A stretch of DNA of 64,000 bases from Planctomycetaceae bacterium (GCA_018660825.1 JABJJO010000084.1:86115-150114), one strand, 5' to 3'; positions 46,321 through 55,234 are shown, counted from the stretch's first letter. The notes: generated from the sequence alone by a model not told the origin. Program-made: numbers and translations.

Positions 46321-48231
46321 ATGCAACCATTTCCGATACACTGCACGACCTGTCGCCGAAAACTCATCGTCAGCAAACCCGACCTTCTTGGGCAAATCCT
46401 CGCTTGCCCAAGTTGCAGTAGTATGGTGCAAATCCCAGACGTACCACCAGGATTCCAAGACCCTGAAAATGCGAACGACACTGTCGATGATTTTGGCTAC
46501 GTAGCAGAAGACAACCCCAACGACGACATACCCATTGTCAGTTATGTCGACAATCTTCTCGCGGACGAACACACTGAATCGCCGACTGCGCAAGATCAAC
46601 CCTTCGTCGAACCAATTCACTCAGATGATCTCGGTGGCCCGGCAGATCAATCAGATTTGATTCCGCTTGATTGGGACGAGTCACAAAAAAACAAACGGAT
46701 GCTTGTCATTATCGGTCTTTGCGTAAGCGGCCTAATCACCATCACTACAATTATTGGCTTTAGTCGTAGTAATGACCCTGAGGATTCGGTTCAAACCACA
46801 CAACAATCTAATGTGTCAACGCAAGAAACTGCGGAACACACAGAACAAGTCACAACTCCTCAATCAGAAGACACGGATCCGAAAGATATCCAGGACCCAC
46901 CCGAACAATCAGAGCCACCAGCTAATACAGAGCCACCTGCTAGCGAAACAACCAAGCCAGACCCCATGCCCGAGACGGAGCAACCCACTACGAAACCAGA
47001 AATACCTTCCGTAGCGCCTCCCGGATTTGAAGCGGTCGCAGCGACGTCTACAGAAACTGGGGAGTTAAATAATATCCTCTTAGATGTGGCGCCATTTTTA
47101 GGAAACAGTGCCAACCCAATCCTGACAAGTCCCGAACGACCGGCCATGCCCAAACCCGTCAGTAATCCGCAAGCGGCGACCGAGGTTAACATTGAAGCCG
47201 GATTGTCATTCACCGTACCGCAATTAAACATCGAAGAAGAATTACCGCTCTTCCAGTTTTTCTATCTTGTAACGACGCTAGGAAATTTCCCCGTCACCGT
47301 CGATTTGCAGTCCCTCGAACTCTCTGGCACGTCTCTATTCAGTCCCGTTTCGATTTCTGCGGAAAATCAAACTTTAGCTGAAATTCTAACCGCCGTCTTA
47401 AATCCGTTGGGTCTAGCGATGACCCCAAACGGTGGACATGTCATTATCCTACACCAACGACATATCAGTCCCGAGGTTCTGCGAAGCGAGATTCCGTTAG
47501 AACAATTCGAGAAACTCGGCCTGACCACGGTTGAACTATCCGATATCGTGAACCAGTCTCTTGGTGATCCAGAAAAGCCAATCATATCAATCGCTACAGA
47601 TGACATTGATAACGCGTCAACCGGATTAACGATCCAAGGCGACCAACGTATTCAGGATCAAGTGCAACAATTGTTACAACACATGTTGCAAGCAAAGAAA
47701 CTACTCCCTCTCGATGGTCTGGCAAACGAACTGGCTGCTTGGAAGCGATATCAACATAATTCATCGTTGAACTTTCACCGAAAAACACCTCTGGTCCGTA
47801 TTCTGGCATACCTCAACAGTGAGACCGGACTCCATTTTCAAGTGAATTGGGATCAACTGTGGAAAGTTGGCTGGACACCGACGAGTCAAGTTACACTAGT
47901 GACCGACAACGAAACGCTACTCAGTGGCTTAGAGCAACTACTAACCTCAAATGGTTTATCGTTTATCGCTCGCGCTAACAATGTTCTTGAAATAACCTCA
48001 GCAAAACATGCACTCGAAACAAATTCCGTCAGTTTTTACGACTTCACCAAAACCGACAAAACGCGGCGGGATGCATTACTCAAAACATTGCGAGAAATGC
48101 AACAAACTCTTGACATTCGCATCATCGAGCAAGGCCCTGGCACGAGTACGATCATCAGTGCACCAGCGCCAGTACATCGACAAATCGTGCAAATTGTCGC
48201 GGCCATTAAATCTCCTCCTCCTGGCGAATAG
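46321..48231 (+). CDS. Zinc-ribbon membrane protein with two STN-like periplasmic domains
   Basis: 636 residues. The N-terminus is a zinc ribbon (Cys8/Cys11 and Cys29/Cys32). A membrane helix follows at about 127-147, then an acidic Thr/Pro/Glu linker to about 245. Two regions look like short secretin/TonB N-terminal (STN) domains: FPVTVDLQSLELSG...NQTLAEILTAVL (about 330-390) and TGLHFQVNWDQLW...NETLLSGLEQLL (about 500-560). A 5' hairpin (CATCAC/GTGATG, 46285-46305) precedes the start. The same STN-like pattern ends the preceding pseudokinase, which suggests a related or interacting pair. Function unknown. Confidence 0.8.
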   Translation: MQPFPIHCTTCRRKLIVSKPDLLGQILACPSCSSMVQIPDVPPGFQDPENANDTVDDFGYVAEDNPNDDIPIVSYVDNLLADEHTESPTAQDQPFVEPIHSDDLGGPADQSDLIPLDWDESQKNKRMLVIIGLCVSGLITITTIIGFSRSNDPEDSVQTTQQSNVSTQETAEHTEQVTTPQSEDTDPKDIQDPPEQSEPPANTEPPASETTKPDPMPETEQPTTKPEIPSVAPPGFEAVAATSTETGELNNILLDVAPFLGNSANPILTSPERPAMPKPVSNPQAATEVNIEAGLSFTVPQLNIEEELPLFQFFYLVTTLGNFPVTVDLQSLELSGTSLFSPVSISAENQTLAEILTAVLNPLGLAMTPNGGHVIILHQRHISPEVLRSEIPLEQFEKLGLTTVELSDIVNQSLGDPEKPIISIATDDIDNASTGLTIQGDQRIQDQVQQLLQHMLQAKKLLPLDGLANELAAWKRYQHNSSLNFHRKTPLVRILAYLNSETGLHFQVNWDQLWKVGWTPTSQVTLVTDNETLLSGLEQLLTSNGLSFIARANNVLEITSAKHALETNSVSFYDFTKTDKTRRDALLKTLREMQQTLDIRIIEQGPGTSTIISAPAPVHRQIVQIVAAIKSPPPGE

Positions 48232-48343
48232 GGATATCGGTTTTTATCGCTTGTGTGCTGACCACTGCGTATGACATAATTAACTTAACTATTGCACACC
48301 ATCCTCGAAATCTACCGTTTGTTGTTCCGCGAAAACACACCCC

Positions 48344-49795
48344 ATGAAAATCCGCTGTCCCAATTGCCAAAGTCTCGCGGAAACGCCACATGACTCCGCG
48401 CTGGATAGTATTCATTGCGATCAGTGCGAGAGCATTTTCTCAATCTTCGACCAAGACAACCTAGAGACGCTAGAGCATCAAGGTCGCATGACCACTAAGA
48501 TTGGCCATTTTGAATTGGTCGAACAAATCGGTTCTGGCGGATGCGGAACGGTATGGAAAGCGAATGATTTAGAACTCAAACGTACAGTTGCAATCAAGAT
48601 TCCTCGTAAGCGGTCAATCGGAAGTGACGGCGAAGAACAGTTTCTGCAAGAAGCTCGAGCAGTGGCTCAACTTAACCACTCGGGAATCGTGACAATTCAC
48701 GAAGTTGGTCGCGAGGATGATCGCTTGTATATCGTGAGTGATTATATCAAAGGCGTTGACCTTTCCGAATGGTTAACCGCTAAGAAAATGTCGGCTCAGG
48801 AGGCGGCAACGCTGTGCACAGCCGTCGCCGAAGCTTTACATCATGCGCATGAAAAGGGGATCGTTCATCGCGATCTTAAGCCCGCCAACATCATGCTCAA
48901 TACGGACAACACACCATTGGTGATGGATTTCGGTCTCGCCAAACGTGATATTGGTGAAGTTACCATGACGCTGGATGGGCGTATTCTGGGTACACCTGCC
49001 TATATGCCACCGGAACAAGCACGAGGCGAAGGGCATCAAGTCGATCGACGAGCAGACATTTATTCACTTGGTGTCATTCTTTATGAATTGACCACCGGTG
49101 AACGTCCATTCCGAGGCGCGGCCAAGATGCTGATGCAGCAAGTCGTAAATGATGAACCAACTGCTCCTCGTAAATTGGTGGGATCCATTGAACGCGATAT
49201 GGAAACGATCATTTTAAAATGCTTGCAGAAAGACCCCGTGGGCCGATATGATACGGCAAAAGACCTCGCCGCGGACTTGAACGCTTGGCTTTCCCACAAA
49301 CCAATCAAGGCGCGCCCCGTAGGGGTGTTCGGGCGAATTCGGCGGTGGCGCAAACGCAACAAAGTCGTCGCTAATTTGACCTTCGCATTCTTTGCCATGC
49401 TAATCGTGATGCTTGCGACCGTAACCTCATTTGCTATTCAATCACGCCGCGAGGCGACTGTCGCAGTAGCACAAAACAATAAACTCACGGCTGCTCAATC
49501 AGAAAATGCCCAGCAAGACGCATCTATCAAATTGGTTCTGGGTTTGATAGAACAATCGTTCGAACGAGATGGCAAACTGGCCAAGGAAGTATTCTTTGAG
49601 GCCGCTCTGATTTCTGTCAATAGGACGGATGACAAAGATTCCGCTAAGGATGCTGTTTCGTTTATCCGTCGCGCAATGCTAGCAGGCGTTTTTCAGGATC
49701 CCGAAATGTTAATACGCCTTAAAACTGAACCGCTTTTAGACTCGCTTCGCAAACGCGCCGATTTCAAAGCTATCCTAGAAAAAATCGCCGAATAG
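48344..49795 (+). CDS. Active Ser/Thr protein kinase with N-terminal zinc ribbon
   Basis: 483 residues. Residues 1-30 form a zinc ribbon (Cys5/Cys8, Cys25/Cys28). The kinase domain spans about 53-320 and is complete: GSGGCGTVWKA loop, Lys85 in VAIK, HRDLKPAN at 175-182, DFG at 195-197, and GTPAYMPPEQARGE. One membrane helix lies at about 345-366, followed by a short C-terminal part with a coiled-coil-like stretch. Third gene of the set with the pseudokinase and the STN-like protein, spaced 112 bp from the latter. It may be the catalytic partner of the pseudokinase. Confidence 0.93.
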   Translation: MKIRCPNCQSLAETPHDSALDSIHCDQCESIFSIFDQDNLETLEHQGRMTTKIGHFELVEQIGSGGCGTVWKANDLELKRTVAIKIPRKRSIGSDGEEQFLQEARAVAQLNHSGIVTIHEVGREDDRLYIVSDYIKGVDLSEWLTAKKMSAQEAATLCTAVAEALHHAHEKGIVHRDLKPANIMLNTDNTPLVMDFGLAKRDIGEVTMTLDGRILGTPAYMPPEQARGEGHQVDRRADIYSLGVILYELTTGERPFRGAAKMLMQQVVNDEPTAPRKLVGSIERDMETIILKCLQKDPVGRYDTAKDLAADLNAWLSHKPIKARPVGVFGRIRRWRKRNKVVANLTFAFFAMLIVMLATVTSFAIQSRREATVAVAQNNKLTAAQSENAQQDASIKLVLGLIEQSFERDGKLAKEVFFEAALISVNRTDDKDSAKDAVSFIRRAMLAGVFQDPEMLIRLKTEPLLDSLRKRADFKAILEKIAE

Positions 49796-49817
49796 GATTC
49801 TGAAATACTAAAGTCGA

Positions 49818-49988
49818 CTACAACGGATATTCTGACGGAACTAGAACCTCTATTCCATTTTCTAGCATATCATCAATGTCTGATTTAATCGATTTTACAA
49901 ATTCGGCGGCGGCAGCGTTATTGACTTCGATGTTTTCGCCTGCGGCGACTTCGATGATAAGTCGATTCATTCTTTCAACACTAAGCAT
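49818..49988 (-). CDS. Short conserved-looking hypothetical protein, 56 residues
   Basis: An ORF of 57 codons running from ATG 49988 to TAG 49818, with GGAGGG eleven bases upstream, one of the strongest ribosome-binding sites in the window. The product is acidic and helical (MNRLIIEVAAGENIEV..., EFVKSIKSDIDDML...), with a VLVPSEYPL ending. It fits the 222-bp gap between the kinase and the EF-hand gene. No family recognised. It may be the 3'-most gene of the EF-hand transcript, as it begins 29 bp after that stop. Confidence 0.7.
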   Translation of the reverse strand: MLSVERMNRLIIEVAAGENIEVNNAAAAEFVKSIKSDIDDMLENGIEVLVPSEYPL

Positions 49989-50017
49989 CGGCTATATTCC
50001 CTCCGACTGCTGATATG

Positions 50018-50569
50018 CTAGTTGGCTGTTTTGGGAAGCGCATCGATTGCCGCTCGACGCTCATTAGCATTCAACACACCATCACCATCACCATCATACT
50101 TTTGCATCAATCGCGAAGAATCCAATCGGTTGCGTTTGACGTTAAAGAAAAAAAGCTTACGGTCACTCCCTTGGCGTTGTCTTAATTGCTGTAACTCTTG
50201 GCGAGCTGCTGCTCGTTCCTTGTCATCGAGAACACCGTCACCATCTTTGTCAAATCGCTGGATTACTTGTGAAGCATTCTCCCCTCGAGCATTCGCGGTA
50301 GTCCCGCCGTTTGGTTTGTTGACCTGATTGCCAGTATTGTTTTGGCGCATTCGCTGTAATTGCGGATATGCTTCACGCACACGTGCTAACTCAGGAGCAT
50401 CCAATCGACCATTTTTATTTAGATCGAACCTCTGTAAAATCACTCTAAATTGCTGCTGTCGCTGCTCGAGCGTCATGTTTTGCCGATTGTTGGACGTTTG
50501 TGCAAAACACATTGCGGCCCAGCAACTCGACCCAACTACTAACACTATTGCAAACATTAATTTTTGCAT
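50018..50569 (-). CDS. Secreted EF-hand calcium-binding protein
   Basis: 183 residues. A Sec signal peptide (LMFAIVLVVGSSCWAAMCFAQ) is followed by three EF-hand or dockerin-like loops: DLNKNGRLDAPE, DKDGDGVLDDKE, and DGDGDGVLNANE, separated by Gln/Arg-rich linkers. Binds calcium outside the cytoplasm. Such EF-hand proteins are numerous in planctomycetes. Diverges from the DUF1549 gene; a 56-residue ORF follows 29 bp downstream. Confidence 0.9.
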   Translation of the reverse strand: MQKLMFAIVLVVGSSCWAAMCFAQTSNNRQNMTLEQRQQQFRVILQRFDLNKNGRLDAPELARVREAYPQLQRMRQNNTGNQVNKPNGGTTANARGENASQVIQRFDKDGDGVLDDKERAAARQELQQLRQRQGSDRKLFFFNVKRNRLDSSRLMQKYDGDGDGVLNANERRAAIDALPKTAN

Positions 50570-50829
50570 CTCATTCTCCAGTACAATCCACTAAGCGGTT
50601 ACTTGCCCCTTGGTTTCTTAACTATTAAACAACAGTTTGCCCGTAAAGTTGCTATATAATAACATTTAATCTAAAAAACTATCTTCTCAATACAATTTTT
50701 GAGCAGCGTAATATTTCAGCAGAACCTTCCGGCGATCGAGGTGTTTAATAGGCTCATAGCAGGGGCACTCAATACAACCTCGAGAGAATAAAGGTTATGA
50801 ACTGCTATTTACTATCTTGGCGACACACG

Positions 50830-52428
50830 ATGACAAAAATCCTGAACGCGGTTCTTCTTCTCGCCGTATGGTGTTTCCCACCGCTAGTCATTTTTGCTCA
50901 GTCTCCCACAGAGATTGCCCAGAAAATTGACGAGCTATTGGTCAGCGAAACAATCGTTTCTCAAACCAATATCTGTGACGATGAAACGTTCTTAAGACGC
51001 GCCTTTTTCGATATTGTGGGGCAACCTCCGTCACTAGAAGACGTACTCGTGTACGGACTGGAACCGAGCGTCAATAAACGATCGCTACTGATTGAATTTT
51101 TATTAGCGGATACAACTTATGGTGCAAACTGGAGTCGATACTGGCGAGATGTCATTATGTTTCGCCGCACGTACGACCAATCGCAACTAGGAATTCCCGC
51201 ACTAGAGTCCTATTTGACCGATGCATTGAACAATGGCGTTAGTTGGGATCGAATTGCCGTGGATTTCATTACGGCCAAAGGTGATATCCGAGAAGACGGT
51301 CGCGCCGTTTTCATTGCCGCCCAACAGGGACGTCCGGAAGAAACCGTCTCTGAGATTTCACGCATTTTTCTGGGCATCCAAATTCAATGTGCTCAATGCC
51401 ACGACCATCCAACCGACCGCTGGAAACAGGAACAGTTCCATGAATTAGCAGCCTTTTTCCCCCGCGTCGCAGTGCGCCCACAACAAGATCCTCGCTCATT
51501 CATAGTTAATGCAACCGATTTCGTTGGTCGTCGCCGAAATACCAACGCGAACAACCGCTTTGTGGGGACATTGGAACACACAATGCCCAACCTCACTGAA
51601 CCAACTCAACCTGGGCAAGTGATGACACCTAAGTTCTTCGTTTCAGGACAAACACTACCTGCAGGTACAACTGATGCTGTACGACGTGATTCACTGGCAC
51701 GTTGGATCACCTCGCCAGACAATCCTTGGTTCGCCAAAGCTGTTACCAATAGATTGTGGGCGGAATTGGTCGGTGAAGGGTTTTATGAACCCGTGGATGA
51801 TATTGGGCCCGACCGTACACCCTCCGCCCCCAAGACAATGGACTACTTGGCCAATGAATTTACACTGTCTGGTTACGACCTTAAATGGTTAATGCAGACG
51901 ATTATGAGTACCCAAGCGTACCAACGAAACAGCCTCGATCGCCGAAATTACGACCAGATCCCCTTCCAAGCGAACACGATTCAACCACTACGATCTGACC
52001 AATTATTCGATAACATGATGGGGGTTTTTGAGATTTCAGACGCTGGTTTGGAAGGCACCGGACAGGGGCCTCGACGCCAACAAACACCCCGTAACGTCTT
52101 TGCCGGTGTCTTTGGATACGACCCGAACGACCCACGCGGTGACGTCGCCGTTTCCATTCCCCAATCACTGGCCATGATGAACTCGAAGTTCATTAACGAA
52201 CAAATCCAAGCGAAACAGGGAACGATGCTTTATAGATTATTGCAAGAAGTGCAAGCGGATCGCGCAGCCGTTCAGGAATTATATTTGCGTGTTTTCTCCC
52301 GGCGACCCAACCGCAACGAACTTAACACAAGTCTGGCGTATATCAAACAAGTCGCCAATCGCGGGGAAGCCTTTGAAGACCTCCTCTGGGCACTTCTTAA
52401 TTCGGCTGAGTTCAAAACACGCAGATAA
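50830..52428 (+). CDS. DUF1549/DUF1553 secreted protein
   Basis: About 532 residues. A signal peptide (ILNAVLLLAVWCFPPLVIFAQ) precedes DUF1549 (DDETFLRRAFFDIVGQPPS..., WSRYWRDV) and, after the CAQCHDHPTDRWKQEQFHELAAFF stretch, DUF1553 (WFAKAVTNRLWAELVGEGF, MDYLANEFTLSGYDLKWLMQTIMST). The CxxCH may bind heme. This family is almost confined to planctomycetes and relatives and always travels with a DUF1501 gene, as here. The frame is open from ATG 50797; 50830 gives a normal signal peptide. Role unknown, possibly in carbohydrate or sulfatase-linked metabolism. Confidence 0.88.
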   Translation: MTKILNAVLLLAVWCFPPLVIFAQSPTEIAQKIDELLVSETIVSQTNICDDETFLRRAFFDIVGQPPSLEDVLVYGLEPSVNKRSLLIEFLLADTTYGANWSRYWRDVIMFRRTYDQSQLGIPALESYLTDALNNGVSWDRIAVDFITAKGDIREDGRAVFIAAQQGRPEETVSEISRIFLGIQIQCAQCHDHPTDRWKQEQFHELAAFFPRVAVRPQQDPRSFIVNATDFVGRRRNTNANNRFVGTLEHTMPNLTEPTQPGQVMTPKFFVSGQTLPAGTTDAVRRDSLARWITSPDNPWFAKAVTNRLWAELVGEGFYEPVDDIGPDRTPSAPKTMDYLANEFTLSGYDLKWLMQTIMSTQAYQRNSLDRRNYDQIPFQANTIQPLRSDQLFDNMMGVFEISDAGLEGTGQGPRRQQTPRNVFAGVFGYDPNDPRGDVAVSIPQSLAMMNSKFINEQIQAKQGTMLYRLLQEVQADRAAVQELYLRVFSRRPNRNELNTSLAYIKQVANRGEAFEDLLWALLNSAEFKTRR

Positions 52429-52502
52429 TCAAACACATCGCTATTCGGAAATTTTAACAGGGGCTTTCCGAGCAAGCACCATTACCAATGAGGTACATGC
52501 AG

Positions 52503-53753
52503 ATGACAACCAATCAAATCAACCGCCGCTCTTGGCTGCAATCATCCGCTACGGCGGTGACATCCGTAGCTGCCTGGAAATCACCTATCATTGCTAACGC
52601 AACCACACTGCGTACGAATGCCAAAGCATGTATCTTGTTGTGGATGGGTGGTGGCCCCAGTCAGTTTGAAACGTTCAGTCCAAAACCAGATCACGCCAAC
52701 GGAGGTGAAACCACGGTTACGAGTACGGCAGTTTCAGGGATTCAAATCAGTTCACAATTACCAGCAACCGCAGCGGCAATGAAGGATGTCTGCCTCATCC
52801 GCTCCGTGCATGGCCCCGAAGGCAGTCATCCACGTGCATCGTACGTTTCACACACCGGATATCTGCCGACTGCCAGCGTCAAACATCCCACGATTGGTGC
52901 TCATGTAACACAACACATCGGAGACCCAGAATCTGAACTCCCTTCATTTGTACATATCGGCCGCAGTCGCGGTGTTTACTCGGCAGGGCTCTTAGGAGTG
53001 GAATACGATCCATTTATTCTCAACTCTGCAAATCAAATGCCTGCTAACACGGAGTTATCGACATCGAAAAATCGCTATGTTCGACGATTAGGACTGCTCG
53101 AAAATCTTGAAAACGACGGATCGACGGAAGGCTCCAAGCAATTTGTTAAGGCAAACCGCAATCTCTATGAAAAAGCTTCCCGCCTTGTACTAAGCCCTCA
53201 AATGAAAACCTTTGATATTACTCAAGAACGCACCGACGTACGGTCTTCCTATGGGGACGGCGACTTTGCCGCTGGTTGCTTGATGGCTCGTCGCTTGGTC
53301 GAATCGGGCGTAACATTTATTGAAGTCGCATCTTCGAATTGGGACACGCATTTTGACAATGCCTCGCGAACCAATACCTTGTGCCAAGAAGTCGATAAAC
53401 CCTACGCACAATTACTCGCAGACTTAAAGCAAAGGGGGCTTCTCGACACGACGCTCGTCATTTGGATGGGAGAATTTGGTCGCACGCCTCGGATTAATGG
53501 CAGGGGAGGCCGAGATCATTACCCACGAGCATTTAATGTCGCTTTGGCGGGCGCTGGAGTGCAAGGCGGTCAAGTCCTCGGCGCCACCGATGCCTCCGGA
53601 AATAACATTACGGATCAACCTGTTTCCGTAAACGACCTGTTGACAACTATCTATGATGCACTAGGTATCGATTCTTTCCACGAGAACATGAGTCGTATCG
53701 GTCGACCAATTAGGATCGTCGAAGATGGTGAGATCATAGATGGCGTGTTCTAA
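52503..53753 (+). CDS. DUF1501 secreted Tat-type protein
   Basis: About 416 residues. The N-terminus NQINRRSWLQSSATAVTSVAAW has a twin-arginine export motif. Then LLWMGGGPSQFETFSPKP, VRSVHGPEGSHPRASYVSHTGY-like (IRSVHGPEGSHPRASYVSHTGY), SSYGDGDFAAGCLMARRLVESGV, and WMGEFGRTPRINGRGGRDHYPRAF, typical of the alkaline-phosphatase-like DUF1501 family. ATG 52503 is used because TGAGG lies nine bases upstream; 52488 and 52497 are further Met codons in frame. Pairs with the preceding DUF1549/1553 gene. Confidence 0.9.
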   Translation: MTTNQINRRSWLQSSATAVTSVAAWKSPIIANATTLRTNAKACILLWMGGGPSQFETFSPKPDHANGGETTVTSTAVSGIQISSQLPATAAAMKDVCLIRSVHGPEGSHPRASYVSHTGYLPTASVKHPTIGAHVTQHIGDPESELPSFVHIGRSRGVYSAGLLGVEYDPFILNSANQMPANTELSTSKNRYVRRLGLLENLENDGSTEGSKQFVKANRNLYEKASRLVLSPQMKTFDITQERTDVRSSYGDGDFAAGCLMARRLVESGVTFIEVASSNWDTHFDNASRTNTLCQEVDKPYAQLLADLKQRGLLDTTLVIWMGEFGRTPRINGRGGRDHYPRAFNVALAGAGVQGGQVLGATDASGNNITDQPVSVNDLLTTIYDALGIDSFHENMSRIGRPIRIVEDGEIIDGVF

Positions 53754-53823
53754 CAGACTCGCTGTAAATCGAGACATTTTGCGCGTCACAGAAAAAAGAA
53801 TGAATGATTTTAATTAATGAGGG

Positions 53824-53851
53824 TAGTCCCGACCGATGCTATGCTTATAAT
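53824..53851 (+). promoter_or_regulatory. Promoter of the aroF leader
   Basis: A perfect -10 TATAAT at 53846-53851. The best -35 at suitable spacing is TAGTCC (53824-53829, 16 nt), only 3/6. Transcription from about 53858 would give a leader of about 245 nt before aroF, enough for the leader peptide and attenuator. Confidence 0.5.
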
Positions 53852-53910
53852 ACTAGCGAATGTTTAATCGAACTAATCATCAAAAAAAACGAAACTTGTA
53901 ACGTTTAAAA

Positions 53911-53985
53911 ATGACCAACAGTACAGCAAATTCCGCTTTCTTTTTTAGCTACCCGTGGCAACGCGGGGCTGATAGGAATGCGTAG
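53911..53985 (+). CDS. Leader peptide of aroF, 24 residues, FFFSYPW
   Basis: ATG at 53911, stop TAG at 53983. Residues 10-16 read FFFSYPW: three Phe codons (53938-53946), Tyr UAC (53950-53952) and Trp UGG (53956-53958), the three end products that feed back on DAHP synthase. The peptide continues QRGADRNA. This second part is coded by the antiterminator strand, so its sequence is constrained by RNA pairing. No clear ribosome-binding site precedes it, only an A-rich stretch, which is the main weakness. In enteric bacteria, pheA and aroH-type leaders have similar Phe or Trp runs. Confidence 0.85.
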   Translation: MTNSTANSAFFFSYPWQRGADRNA

Positions 53986-54070
53986 TTTATTCTGCAAGTT
54001 AGCAAATTGTTAACCGAAAAACAAAAAAACATCCTAAAGCCCCGATGAAAATAGTCATCGGGGCTTTTTT
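53947..54070 (+). promoter_or_regulatory. Ribosome-mediated attenuator of aroF
   Basis: Segments 1 and 2 (53947-53970) form AGC-UA-CCCGUG, GCAA tetraloop, CGCGGG-GCU. Segment 2 extended (53964-53980, CGGGGCU GA UAGGAAUG) pairs with segment 3 (54030-54044, CAUCCUA A AGCCCCG) over 7 plus 7 base pairs, with a 2x1 internal loop and one A bulge. Segments 3 and 4 form the terminator at 54036-54070. Stalling at Phe or Tyr would cover segment 1, free segment 2 and prevent the terminator. A ribosome at the stop codon covers segment 2, so termination occurs. Confidence 0.85.
54036..54070 (+). terminator. Intrinsic terminator in the aroF leader
   Basis: AAAGCCCCGATGA (54036-54048) and TCATCGGGGCTTT (54055-54067) form 13 perfect base pairs around loop AAATAG, with T-tract to 54070. 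It lies 33 bases before the aroF ATG, inside its leader, so it is a regulated terminator and not the end of the preceding transcript alone. Confidence 0.9.
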
Positions 54071-54103
54071 CGTCTACTTATAAAACAAGGAATTTGGTAT
54101 CTC

Positions 54104-55219
54104 ATGACTACACCAGAAACACTGCTTGAAGCAGAATTTAAAACTCCGGTCGTCCGAGTGCAAAAAACAGTAACTAAGCACCTTAAAAAAGGAAGTGTAG
54201 AAGGCATGATTGTTGTAATGAAAAGTAACGCTACGGCCGAAGAAATCTCCGCAATGGCTCAACGAGTTGAATCTCTAGGGTTGAAAGCTCACACTATCAA
54301 AGGAACCGAACGAACGGTGATTGCCGCCGTTGGTGAAAAGCGGGAAACCACCAAAGAAGCGCTTGCAGCCGGGGCTGGAGTGGATGAAATTTTACCAATC
54401 CTCGCGCCCTACAAAGTAGCCAGTAAAGAAGTTAAAGCTGAGCCGACGATTATTACAGCGGGTAGCCTCGTTGTTGGCGGTAACACGGTTGGCATCATCG
54501 GTGGTCCCTGTAGTGTCGAATCTGAAGAACAGTTAATGGAAGCGGCTCGAGCAGTGAAGGCCGCCGGCGGAACCGGCTTACGCGGCGGAGCATTTAAACC
54601 TCGCACAAGTCCCTACAGCTTTCAAGGCATGAAGGAAGAGGGGCTAAAAATATTAGCAACGGCTCGCGAAGAAACAGGTCTAGCGATCGTAACGGAAGTC
54701 TTGGCGACTGAAGATGTAGATTTGGTAGCCTCGTATGCGGACGTTTTACAGATTGGTGCACGCAATATGCAAAACTATCGGTTGCTAGAAGCAGTTGGTA
54801 ATACCGAATGTGCCGTCATGCTTAAACGTGGGCCCTCAGCGACGATGGATGAATTTTTGTTAGCTGCGGAATACATCATGAACGAAGGTAACGCGCGAGT
54901 GATGTTGTGTGAACGAGGTATACGCACATTTGAGTCGCACACTCGCTTTACACTACCGTTGGCCTCAGTAACCTATCTTAAAAATAAGACGCATTTACCA
55001 ATTGTGATCGATCCCAGTCACGGCACGGGGCATGCTTACTTGGTGCCTGACATGGCGGCCGCCGCCGTAGCCATCGGAGCGGATGGATTGATCATTGAAA
55101 TGCACCCTCGTCCCGAAGAAGCGATGAGCGACGGGTATCAATCCCTGACACCAGGCCAATTCGAAGACACCATGACCCGCTGCCGTATTATCGCCAATGC
55201 CATCGGCAAGCAAATGTAG
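54104..55219 (+). CDS. aroF: 3-deoxy-7-phosphoheptulonate synthase, type I-beta with ferredoxin-like domain
   Basis: First step of aromatic amino acid biosynthesis: condenses phosphoenolpyruvate and erythrose-4-phosphate. 371 residues. Residues 34-105 form the ferredoxin-like regulatory domain found in Thermotoga-type enzymes (MIVVMKSNATAEEI, HTIKGTERTVIAAVG), and the TIM barrel follows with IGGPCSVES, GLRGGAFKPRTSPYSFQG, QIGARNMQNY, LKRGPSATMDE, CERGIRTFE and IDPSHGTGH. The start at 54104 gives a 33-residue extension; ATG 54203 (MIVVM) would match the Thermotoga length. Controlled by the leader attenuator; the domain adds enzyme-level inhibition. Confidence 0.96.
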   Translation: MTTPETLLEAEFKTPVVRVQKTVTKHLKKGSVEGMIVVMKSNATAEEISAMAQRVESLGLKAHTIKGTERTVIAAVGEKRETTKEALAAGAGVDEILPILAPYKVASKEVKAEPTIITAGSLVVGGNTVGIIGGPCSVESEEQLMEAARAVKAAGGTGLRGGAFKPRTSPYSFQGMKEEGLKILATAREETGLAIVTEVLATEDVDLVASYADVLQIGARNMQNYRLLEAVGNTECAVMLKRGPSATMDEFLLAAEYIMNEGNARVMLCERGIRTFESHTRFTLPLASVTYLKNKTHLPIVIDPSHGTGHAYLVPDMAAAAVAIGADGLIIEMHPRPEEAMSDGYQSLTPGQFEDTMTRCRIIANAIGKQM

Positions 55220-55234
55220 GGTGGCGTAGGAGGA

